A program made the position numbers and the translations under genes. From positions 1 through 5,614 of the forward strand of contig DCKN01000096.1 of assembly GCA_002320385.1 (NCBI GenBank): a DNA stretch of 5,614 nt. Reading direction: 5' to 3'. Shown here one piece after another: positions 1-4,481 of this stretch. Numbering within the stretch: the stretch's first letter is position 1; every line of letters begins with the position of its first letter. The notes beneath the pieces were generated by a model. It was not told where the DNA came from. It saw only the letters and a list, made by a program, of their open reading frames with translations, and did no database searches. This stretch comes from Proteobacteria bacterium UBA1673 (GTDB lineage Bacteria > Pseudomonadota > Gammaproteobacteria > Comchoanobacterales > Comchoanobacteraceae).

Positions 1-31
1 TTTTTGTGCCATGATCATCATGTTTTCGCAT
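1..31 (-). CDS. Possible start of a further minus-strand gene, cut by the window edge
   Basis: An ATG read leftwards from position 31 opens a frame that begins MRKHDDHGTK and leaves the window with no stop. It lies 28 bases beyond the stop of the 217-residue membrane protein, which is normal spacing for a further gene in the same transcript. The nearest purine-rich ribosome-site candidate (AAGGG) lies about 14 bases before the ATG, which is too far to be convincing. Another ATG in a different frame, at 19-21, is an alternative. Only ten codons are visible, so no function can be suggested and the call rests on position alone. Confidence 0.22.
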   Translation of the reverse strand, partial: MRKHDDHGTK

Positions 32-59
32 GGTGGTTTGTCTGACCCTTTTGTGGTTG

Positions 60-713
60 TCACTTTTTGACTGCTGTGGCTCTGACCATGGGCGCTTGGG
101 TGCTGGTATCATCACATAGCCTAATATCATCATCTAGGTTGAGATATCGGTAAGTTGTGTATGCTGCGTCTGCCGTACTTATCGGCAAATGATCATGCGG
201 GAATTCTGGGTGCGTGCGCTGGTCATCAAGACTTAGCGCTTGATTGTTGGCTGCCACACTGTCTCCTTGATAATCATCACGCGCTATCGCCTCCGGGGAT
301 ACTGTGGTCATTACTCGGCTGGATGGATCGGTTACGGCTACAGGCTGTATTGCAACACCTTGTACGCAAACATAGGCCAATTCTTCTGAGTGTTCACGAT
401 GCCTTAGGTTTGGTTTGCGGCCCCGTTGATGCAAGATCTGCGTTAAAAAATACCCCGCAATCACCCATGCATACCAGCGTATGGTATTGATCAAGCCTCG
501 ATCAAAGTATATCACGCCATAGGCCATATAGAGCGCATGTGCCAGCATCACTATTGGATAATGGGTCCAGCGATTGCTTGTGCGCCCCTGTCTCAACCGA
601 CCATATTTATGAACCCACCAAACGATGTGTACTGCAGCAGAAAACAGCATAAATCGCATCATCGATTCTGACGTTTCTTGTATGGCGCTGGGTCTATTTG
701 TTGGGGACTGCAT
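60..713 (-). CDS. Three-helix membrane protein with long hydrophilic C-terminal tail, function unknown
   Basis: I do not recognise a family. The protein has 217 residues from the ATG at 713. A TTG six codons upstream (731) would give 223 residues and has AAGG four bases before it; the ATG has GAAGAG about ten bases before it, and I prefer the ATG. In 223-residue numbering, hydrophobic helices lie at about 25-43 (with the aromatic run IVWWV), 59-76 and 84-100. The loop between the first two (HKYGRLRQGRTSNRW) and the segment after the third (HQRGRKPNLRHREH) are strongly positive, so the positive-inside rule predicts an outside N-terminus and a cytoplasmic tail. That tail, about 120 residues, is polar, probably disordered and ends in a small acidic block (LDDDIRLCDD). 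Inner-membrane location is inferred. A promoter-like site lies about 50 bases upstream. The uninterrupted frame and clear topology support a real gene; its job is unknown. Confidence 0.72.
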   Translation of the reverse strand: MQSPTNRPSAIQETSESMMRFMLFSAAVHIVWWVHKYGRLRQGRTSNRWTHYPIVMLAHALYMAYGVIYFDRGLINTIRWYAWVIAGYFLTQILHQRGRKPNLRHREHSEELAYVCVQGVAIQPVAVTDPSSRVMTTVSPEAIARDDYQGDSVAANNQALSLDDQRTHPEFPHDHLPISTADAAYTTYRYLNLDDDIRLCDDTSTQAPMVRATAVKK

Positions 714-767
714 CTGTTGGTTTCTCTTCAAGAAGCCTTACTTTCATCTTTCTAGGTTTTCACGAGT

Positions 768-797
768 ATCATACCTGGTTGATTGCCTGTTTGGCAA
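768..797 (-). promoter_or_regulatory. Sigma-70-like promoter for the three-helix membrane protein
   Basis: On the minus strand TTGCCA (797-792) and TATGAT (773-768) are separated by 18 bases. Each hexamer matches five of six consensus bases. The predicted start of transcription is near 761, leaving a leader of about 48 bases before the ATG at 713. The -35 element lies inside a perfect inverted repeat (783-797), which suggests regulation. The assignment is from sequence only. Confidence 0.5.
783..797. repeat. Inverted repeat overlapping the -35 element (possible operator)
   Basis: TTGCC and GGCAA flank a five-base centre, TGTTT, giving a perfect five-base-pair dyad. It covers the -35 hexamer and part of the spacer of the promoter before the three-helix membrane protein. 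A DNA-binding repressor could sit here. A chance five-base dyad is also possible. Confidence 0.35.
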
Positions 798-927
798 TGC
801 TTGTGCTCTGAAAATGACTGAGGGCCCCGCTAAGCTTGGTGAATACCGATGATTTGTCAAAGCGCACATACACCCAGTATACGATCCTGTCGTGGCATTG
901 TGCTGTTGTTTATGCTTAAGGTATGGA
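798..927. other. Gap without a supported gene between the 129-residue gene and the next promoter
   Basis: The gap between the two flanking genes holds only short minus-strand frames with no ribosome site: 14 codons at 857-898, a GTG-started 35 codons at 769-873, and 42 codons at 744-869. The last two overlap each other and the promoter at 768-797. The frame at 769-873 has a protein-like composition (it includes VRFDKSSVFTKLSGALSHF) but no usual start context. I see no terminator hairpin with a T tract. Confidence 0.4.
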
Positions 928-1317
928 TTAGCGTCCGGGACCAGCGGTAAACGACTCGAAGGTCTTTTCTTCTTCGTGTCGACGGTGAGTCAATTTTTCA
1001 GAGCGTTTTTTGTTCGCTTCTTGGATTTTTCTGAGCTTTTGAATAATTTCTCTCGAAGAAACCATATGATCTGGCAACTGTATCTCAGCATGGTAGCTTT
1101 CAGCCTGGGTCACATCAAGGCTGTTGTCGGTGAATGCAAACGCCGCATCATTCCAATTGTATGCGCCTGATGCAGCTGTTCTTTTAATGGCTTCTTGCCA
1201 TTCATCCAAATCATAAGGATTACCCAGACCATGGCGCAACGTGGCCTCGCTTGAATACGCTTGTGTCTCAGACGATGCGGTTTTAACTTGTGGTGCCTTG
1301 GGTGGTGCAATGCTCAT
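928..1317 (-). CDS. Small soluble protein with charged helical C-terminus, function unknown
   Basis: This is a 129-residue protein starting at the ATG at 1317 and ending in TAA. No signal peptide or membrane helix is visible, so it is probably cytoplasmic. The first 30 residues are Pro/Ala/Ser/Thr-rich and likely flexible. The middle has a compact aromatic segment, including NPYDLDEWQEAIKR and GAYNWNDAAFAF. Residues from about 87 to 122 are dense in Lys, Arg and Glu (IIQKLRKIQEANKKRSEKL and onward) and should form a long amphipathic helix or coiled coil that could bind a partner or nucleic acid. The ribosome site is poor: AAGGA lies 13 bases before the ATG. A good extended -10 promoter at 1403-1431 gives an untranslated leader of about 80 bases, so control at the RNA level is possible. 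No family is recognised. Confidence 0.62.
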   Translation of the reverse strand: MSIAPPKAPQVKTASSETQAYSSEATLRHGLGNPYDLDEWQEAIKRTAASGAYNWNDAAFAFTDNSLDVTQAESYHAEIQLPDHMVSSREIIQKLRKIQEANKKRSEKLTHRRHEEEKTFESFTAGPGR

Positions 1318-1402
1318 GGGGTTTGAGATATTCCTTGTTAATTTATCGGGCTAATGGTTGATGACCTGGGGCACAAACCTTCATTTAGCCGGATCGTAGT
1401 GT

Positions 1403-1431
1403 ATTTTATCATGCTGATGCTGGCATCACAA
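1403..1431 (-). promoter_or_regulatory. Extended -10 promoter for the 129-residue gene
   Basis: On the minus strand TTGTGA (1431-1426) is followed after exactly 17 bases by TAAAAT (1408-1403), preceded by TGA to give an extended -10 element. Transcription should start near 1396. An inverted repeat (1415-1428) fills most of the spacer. The layout resembles the promoter at 2001-2029. Confidence 0.55.
1415..1428. repeat. Inverted repeat within the promoter spacer (possible operator)
   Basis: TGATGC and GCATCA form a six-base-pair dyad around a two-base centre. It lies between the -35 and -10 hexamers of the promoter for the 129-residue gene and overlaps the end of the -35. Its centre is too short for a good RNA hairpin and it would sit upstream of the transcription start, so a protein-binding site is the better reading. 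Confidence 0.4.
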
Positions 1432-1456
1432 GACCGCCATAGGTATGAACTATTTT

Positions 1457-1534
1457 TTAATCAGTTCTCTGGATCACCAATAACCAATGCCCCACCAACA
1501 GTATTCCACAGCAAATTAATTGTCCTTCAATCAT
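1457..1534 (-). CDS. 25-residue single-helix membrane microprotein
   Basis: This very short gene begins with ATG at 1534 and ends with TAA at 1457. An almost perfect ribosome site, AAAGGAG (1550-1544), stands nine bases before the ATG and overlaps the TAA of the upstream 138-residue membrane protein, so the two are likely translated from one message. The product starts MIEGQ, then has a hydrophobic stretch of 16 residues (LICCGILLVGHWLLVI), and ends with the polar tail QRTD. It should be a single-pass inner-membrane peptide; two adjacent cysteines lie at the start of the helix. Its size and position suggest a small partner or regulator of the membrane protein before it, but that is inference. 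I know no family with this sequence. The strong ribosome site and the helix are the evidence for a real gene. Confidence 0.58.
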   Translation of the reverse strand: MIEGQLICCGILLVGHWLLVIQRTD

Positions 1535-1543
1535 TATGATGCT

Positions 1544-1550
1544 CTCCTTT
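1544..1550 (-). promoter_or_regulatory. Strong ribosome site for the microprotein, overlapping the upstream stop
   Basis: AAAGGAG is complementary to the 16S rRNA tail, and two of its bases belong to the TAA stop (1549-1551) of the 138-residue gene. Spacing to the ATG at 1534 is nine bases. This is the best ribosome site in the window together with that of the 149-residue gene, and it implies translational coupling. Confidence 0.6.
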
Positions 1551-1965
1551 AGTGACGACAGTCGAAATGGCTGCATGTGCCACAACATCTGTTGAGGTTC
1601 GCAAAGAGCGCACTGGCTTGTGCTGTTGTCGATGGCTCAGATCCAAAATTAAATAGCTTGCCATTTACTGTTACTAATCGTGCTAATTGACCGATGAAGC
1701 GCATGATATCAGACTCATCAGCATGTTTAATATTGAAGGTATTTACAGACTTTTGTCCGATGACATCGATGCACAGCGCATCTTTTGAGGCCAAGTGCCG
1801 ACACATGTTGTAAAAGCCTGCAGTCATGGTTAATAGCAATGATGGCACCACCAAAGCTGATACCAATGGAAAGCCAACAACGCTTGTAACGATCGTGATG
1901 ATATTAAAATAAATTAAATTTTCCAGTGGCACAAAGCCTTTTGGGGTTATGAATTGGCTTGTCAT
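1549..1965 (-). CDS. Two-helix membrane protein with C-terminal Cys/His cluster, function unknown
   Basis: The gene encodes 138 residues. The ATG at 1965 has AAGGA (1979-1975) nine bases upstream and a near-consensus promoter just beyond. Residues from about 15 to 55 form one long hydrophobic stretch with a central break (VVGFPLVSALVVPSLLLT), best read as two tightly spaced helices forming a hairpin, followed by YNMCRHLASKD. The remaining 80 residues are soluble, with a segment KLFNFGSEPSTTAQASALF. The last twelve residues pack six Cys and His (C127, C128, C131, H133, C136, H138), which suggests a metal site or, if outside the cytoplasm, disulfides. The downstream microprotein is coupled to this gene through the ribosome site overlapping its stop. 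Family unknown; inner-membrane location is predicted from composition. Confidence 0.7.
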   Translation of the reverse strand: MTSQFITPKGFVPLENLIYFNIITIVTSVVGFPLVSALVVPSLLLTMTAGFYNMCRHLASKDALCIDVIGQKSVNTFNIKHADESDIMRFIGQLARLVTVNGKLFNFGSEPSTTAQASALFANLNRCCGTCSHFDCRH

Positions 1966-2000
1966 TATTTTTAATCCTTATTATGTGTACTATTAATGTA

Positions 2001-2029
2001 ATATTATCACTTTTTACAATGCTAGTCAA
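2001..2029 (-). promoter_or_regulatory. Near-consensus promoter for the 138-residue / microprotein pair
   Basis: TTGACT (2029-2024) and TAATAT (2006-2001) on the minus strand are 17 bases apart, and TGA precedes the -10 to give an extended element. The surroundings are AT-rich. Transcription should start near 1994, about 29 bases before the ATG at 1965. An eight-base palindrome, TAATATTA (1999-2006), covers the -10. This is the strongest promoter I can find in the window. Confidence 0.7.
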
Positions 2030-2100
2030 GTCTTACTTGTTGGTTTATCGCATTAACGTACTGTTTTTTATCTATTTGTGCTTTATTTTATTGGTTCGAC

Positions 2101-2119
2101 ATCCCTGAATCATTGGGAT
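2101..2119. repeat. Short inverted repeat ATCCC/GGGAT
   Basis: A perfect five-base-pair dyad surrounds a nine-base loop (TGAATCATT) inside the possible decayed gene. There is no T tract on either strand, so it is not a convincing intrinsic terminator. It may be chance. Confidence 0.2.
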
Positions 2120-2287
2120 CAGAGCCTGCCAGCTATCTGCTAATGCTGCATGCCCTTGCATTCTTGATTTCATCCCAGGGGTTAGGCGATACGGTCACGG
2201 TATTTAGCCACTCAGCGCTTCTATGATGATTGGTCTTGTGCTCGGATAACATGCGCACGGAAGGTGTTTATCGGTGTGGTTGTTTGG

Positions 2288-2302
2288 TAGCCTTCTTGGC
2301 TA
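2288..2302. repeat. Short hairpin downstream of the secreted-protein gene
   Basis: TAGCC and GGCTA flank TTCTT, a perfect five-base-pair stem with a five-base loop, 58 to 72 bases beyond the stop of the 149-residue gene. It could mark the 3' end of that transcript or hinder exonucleases, but no run of T follows on the minus strand, so an intrinsic terminator is not supported. Confidence 0.25.
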
Positions 2303-2359
2303 TGCTCGTTACTAGATAGGCGAACGCAGACAAAGCAATACTATTGCCTCAACCCAGCG

Positions 2360-2809
2360 CTAGTGCCTCCCAATGACAAGATCAAGGGTTTTTTTATCTT
2401 TCTGCGTGGTTATTCTACAGCCAAGACTTTGATTGAATGTCTCACAGGTCCAAGCACTCTGCTTACCAGCACCGCTGATTATGAAAATATCAGCAGTGTT
2501 GTACACCTGATGTTTTTTTTCTAAGCTTTTCGACAACTCTAAGTGACCAATTAGGGTTTTCTGAGTATTATTTGGCCATTTCTCGGGTAGATTGTGAAAT
2601 GCTATTTTCCATGTTCGTAAATCTCTCGGCGCCACAACAATTCCGCCTCTTGGTTCATATTTTCCGTTTTCTTTGGTGCTGTAATTGGCGATATACCATT
2701 TTTCATTGGTGCTGTTACGCACATGCAGTGATACCTCTTCTGTCAGTGCATACGCATGCACACCCATCAAGAAAAATCCAAGGTGACCAAGCAATCGGTT
2801 CAAAAACAT
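2360..2809 (-). CDS. Secreted 149-residue protein, probably beta-rich, function unknown
   Basis: I start this gene at the ATG at 2809 because AAGGAG (2821-2816) lies six bases before it. The in-frame ATG at 2836, nine codons earlier, has no ribosome site and falls on a predicted -10 element. From 2809 the product opens with a classical signal peptide: Asn4/Arg5, a core LLGHLGFFLMGV, and a cleavage site HAYA before LTEEV (after residue 21). The mature 128 residues alternate hydrophobic and polar residues in the way of a beta-sandwich (VSLHVRNSTNEKWYIANY, then GGIVVAPRDLRTWKIAF). The only two mature cysteines, C122 and C131, sit close together and probably form one disulfide in the periplasm or outside the cell. 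It is too short and too unlike the family for a fimbrial chaperone; a minor surface subunit, small toxin or inhibitor cannot be told apart. No family recognised. Confidence 0.75.
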   Translation of the reverse strand: MFLNRLLGHLGFFLMGVHAYALTEEVSLHVRNSTNEKWYIANYSTKENGKYEPRGGIVVAPRDLRTWKIAFHNLPEKWPNNTQKTLIGHLELSKSLEKKHQVYNTADIFIISGAGKQSAWTCETFNQSLGCRITTQKDKKTLDLVIGRH

Positions 2810-2819
2810 CACGCACTCC

Positions 2820-2915
2820 TTATTTCTGGCCAGCATAGCGAATTATGATGGCAGCTGCAAGCACAGCAGACGCCTACCCAAAAGGAACATTGATCCCTGT
2901 GAAGACATCTGTCAT
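2820..2915 (-). pseudogene. Small single-helix membrane ORF broken by an in-frame TAG
   Basis: Reading left from the ATG at 2915, the frame gives MTDVFTGINVPFG, then TAG (2876-2874), then continues in the same frame as ASAVLAAAIIIRYAGQK to a TAA whose bases run into the AAGGAG of the next gene. The second half is a good membrane helix with a basic end. Without the TAG the product would be a microprotein of about 31 residues, placed before the secreted-protein gene just as the 25-residue one follows its neighbour. No ribosome site is seen before the ATG. It may be a nonsense-mutated microprotein, an assembly error, or a non-coding stretch that resembles one. The promoter proposed for the next gene overlaps it, so both cannot be assumed. 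Confidence 0.27.
2832..2860 (-). promoter_or_regulatory. Promoter-like site for the secreted protein
   Basis: TTGCAG (2860-2855) and TATGCT (2837-2832) on the minus strand are 17 bases apart, each matching four of six consensus bases. The predicted start near 2825 would leave a leader just long enough to carry the AAGGAG ribosome site. The eight-base palindrome GCAGCTGC (2851-2858) overlaps the -35. Moderate match, so it may be spurious. Confidence 0.35.
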
Positions 2916-2970
2916 CTGTTTGCGCAGATCACGCCAATGTGACTGAAGACACCCATACGCGCTGATCGGT

Positions 2971-4263
2971 CTAGCATGTATGCCAATTTATCGCGTGATG
3001 CTCAGCGTGGTGATCGTCAGAATCTATTTCTTGTGGACAAGGTCTTGGATGTAGATCTTGACGTGATGGATTGGTTGCTCGAATACGTATCGACTCTCGC
3101 GCAATGGCGACCGGATGTGCCAGCCATCGACCGCTCACGCTGTTTGTATGATGGCGTCGTACATTGACCCTAGATGGCCACGTCATTTCTTGTAGCTGCC
3201 GGGCCCATATATGCATGGAGAAACGGTCTTGCATTACGCCATCAATCCTATCTAATATTTGCCACAGGCTGGCTGATTGCCGATAAAAGTGACCAGCAAT
3301 ATTGTGGATTAGTTGTCCCGATCGGCGTGGCTGGCTATTTTGCATGGCTTGTATCTGGTGTAAAAAAACGTTACCCGGAGAAAATATCGGTAATACAGCT
3401 GGGGTGAGCATCGTGTTAGCAGGGATTGATCCACTCTGAATGACCGCCACAGTGCTGGATGGTGATGCATCACTACTGGCATGTGTTCGATCTGAAGTGA
3501 TACCCGAAATATCCGTATCTATTTGGGCTTGATCTGCGGGTGACGGCGATAGCTCGGTAGTCTGTGTCGGCACCATTTGATTGGTTATTGGCGATGAAAC
3601 CAGATCTCCAAGCATAAATGCCAGGAAGCGGTCAACTGTCTCGTTTGCAGGGTCTATTTCTTGGTATGAATGGCCCATGCTGTGTCTATCATGGGCTTGA
3701 CTTTCCTGCGCCCTATTTGAAACGATGTCTCGGCGTGGCACATTCCAGAGCGCATGATGATACATGGCAGTTGTATTCATGAGATTGTTTTCGTTTTGCT
3801 CTTTTAGGCTACTGGTACTGATCAGTGTCTTGTTGTGATCCAACATTGCGTGTGTTTGTCGTTTGAGAAACTGATAATCCCAGTTGATCTCACTCAACGG
3901 TTGGTGGTGCTGCTCTATGATTTGCTTCAGGATCGTGTCGCAACAGCTCAATATGTACAGGCGAACATCACCATAAGAGATGATGGATCCCATTTTGTCG
4001 ATACGATTGATGCGATTAGGGTGATGATAGACGACACTGACGAGTGAAAAATCTCCCTGTGATTGCTCATGCCTGAATGCATTGATGAGCATATCTACGC
4101 GCTGACGCACATGGTCTAATGGGTGTTTATGACACGTCGGGGCAAGAAACTCTTCTTCAGATAACATGATTGTATTTTCTATAAATTCTTTTTGCGTATT
4201 ACTTAGATTTGAGCTGGGACTGTCCTCTTTTAATTGAGATGTTGCATGATTTGTTTGCTTCAC
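2971..4263 (-). CDS. 430-residue soluble protein with disordered middle, function unknown
   Basis: This is the longest complete frame in the window, from a GTG at 4263 (GAGAG eleven bases upstream) to TAG. No signal peptide or membrane helix is present. Residues 1-45 are polar; 46-150 look folded and mainly helical (DHVRQRVDMLINAFRHE, RLYILSCCDTILKQIIEQHH). A short segment at 203-221 (IDPANETVDRFLAFMLGDL) looks like a conserved helix. Residues 222-287 are rich in Ser, Thr, Pro, Asp and Gln and should be a disordered linker. Residues 312-362 again look helical (SASLWQILDRIDGVMQDRF). The last 65 residues are Arg/His-rich and end in a His cluster (DDHHAEHHAINWHTC); composition changes there and other frames look equally coding, so the native end may differ through a frameshift. 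The two-domain-plus-linker design resembles secreted effectors or scaffold proteins, but no family is recognised. Confidence 0.68.
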   Translation of the reverse strand: MKQTNHATSQLKEDSPSSNLSNTQKEFIENTIMLSEEEFLAPTCHKHPLDHVRQRVDMLINAFRHEQSQGDFSLVSVVYHHPNRINRIDKMGSIISYGDVRLYILSCCDTILKQIIEQHHQPLSEINWDYQFLKRQTHAMLDHNKTLISTSSLKEQNENNLMNTTAMYHHALWNVPRRDIVSNRAQESQAHDRHSMGHSYQEIDPANETVDRFLAFMLGDLVSSPITNQMVPTQTTELSPSPADQAQIDTDISGITSDRTHASSDASPSSTVAVIQSGSIPANTMLTPAVLPIFSPGNVFLHQIQAMQNSQPRRSGQLIHNIAGHFYRQSASLWQILDRIDGVMQDRFSMHIWARQLQEMTWPSRVNVRRHHTNSVSGRWLAHPVAIARESIRIRATNPSRQDLHPRPCPQEIDSDDHHAEHHAINWHTC

Positions 4264-4481
4264 TGTATTTGATACTCTCTATTTTAAGGGATTTTAACAT
4301 TTTTATTGCCGCGAATCCTATGCATCGAACGTATTTTTCTTGTAATGATCGATGATCATGCTTTGATTGCTTGCTGTCACTATGGTGTTTGCCATGCATT
4401 GGATCATCCATGTATCTGAATGTTGACGACTGTATTGTGGTGTTTGAACTTTTTTGCCATGCTGATAGTTGGGTATCAATG
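4264..4481. other. Divergent intergenic region between the minus-strand cluster and the usher
   Basis: This 218-base region must hold the control of both divergent transcripts. Besides the minus-strand extended -10 at 4291-4299, I see no plus-strand promoter close to consensus; TTGACG (4424-4429) is a fair -35 but has no good -10 at 16 to 18 bases. GGTGTTTG occurs at 4384-4391 and 4439-4446, and GCCATGC at 4391-4397 and 4456-4462, in the same order. The usher frame is open from 4356, so earlier starts such as the ATG at 4410 cannot be excluded, though they would give an improbable N-terminus. No convincing RNA gene is seen. Confidence 0.45.
4291..4299 (-). promoter_or_regulatory. Extended -10 element before the 430-residue gene
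   Basis: TGTTAAAAT on the minus strand is an extended -10 (TGnTAAAAT), like those at 2001-2029 and 1403-1431. At 16 to 18 bases upstream no hexamer resembles TTGACA. Transcription would start near 4284, about 21 bases before the GTG, leaving room for the GAGAG ribosome site. Confidence 0.33.

Larger units (their letters stand above)
2072..2340 (-). pseudogene. Possible decayed gene split over three frames
   Basis: The 394-base gap between the 149- and 138-residue genes has no intact gene. On the minus strand three protein-like pieces follow one another with slight overlap, each in a different frame. 2340-2221 reads through SSNEHSQEGYQTTTPINTF and ends in TAG; it has no usual start codon. 2252-2133 (ATG, 39 residues) includes SAEWLNTVTVSPNPWDEIKN. 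2173-2072 (ATG, 33 residues) includes AALADSWQALIPMIQGCRTN. Joined, they would give a soluble protein of roughly 90 residues interrupted by two frameshifts. None has a ribosome site. The alternatives are that this is plain non-coding DNA whose frames look protein-like by chance, or an intact gene with assembly indels. Confidence 0.28.

Noticed and set aside
155..490. Plus-strand open frame of 111 codons opposite the three-helix membrane protein
   Set aside because: It lacks a ribosome site and lies wholly inside a longer minus-strand frame with coherent membrane topology; it looks like an antisense shadow.
892..1170. Plus-strand frame of 92 codons with a GTG start
   Set aside because: It overlaps the 129-residue minus-strand gene; its Cys- and Phe-rich composition is what antisense reading of Lys/Glu-rich codons gives.
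1338..1412. 24-residue minus-strand ORF (ATG at 1412) in the gap before the 129-residue gene
   Set aside because: It has no ribosome site and its start lies upstream of the predicted transcription start near 1396, within the promoter.
2090..2106. GGTTCGAC resembling a tRNA T-loop
   Set aside because: The flanking bases cannot pair into a T-stem and no acceptor or anticodon arms fit around it.
2281..2310. Hairpin at 2288-2302 as an intrinsic terminator
   Set aside because: The stem is only five base pairs and no T tract follows on either strand.
2976..3407. Two consecutive plus-strand frames of 63 and 77 codons (2976-3167 and 3174-3407)
   Set aside because: They are tandem and have tolerable composition, but neither ATG has a ribosome site and both lie inside the continuous 430-codon minus-strand frame. 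The doubt over that gene's 3' end keeps them from being excluded fully.
4347..4405. Three GATC sites within 59 bases of the divergent control region, suggestive of Dam-dependent phase variation as in pap fimbriae
   Set aside because: GATC is common throughout this window, including inside genes, so the small cluster is not distinctive; no flanking regulator-site pattern was seen.
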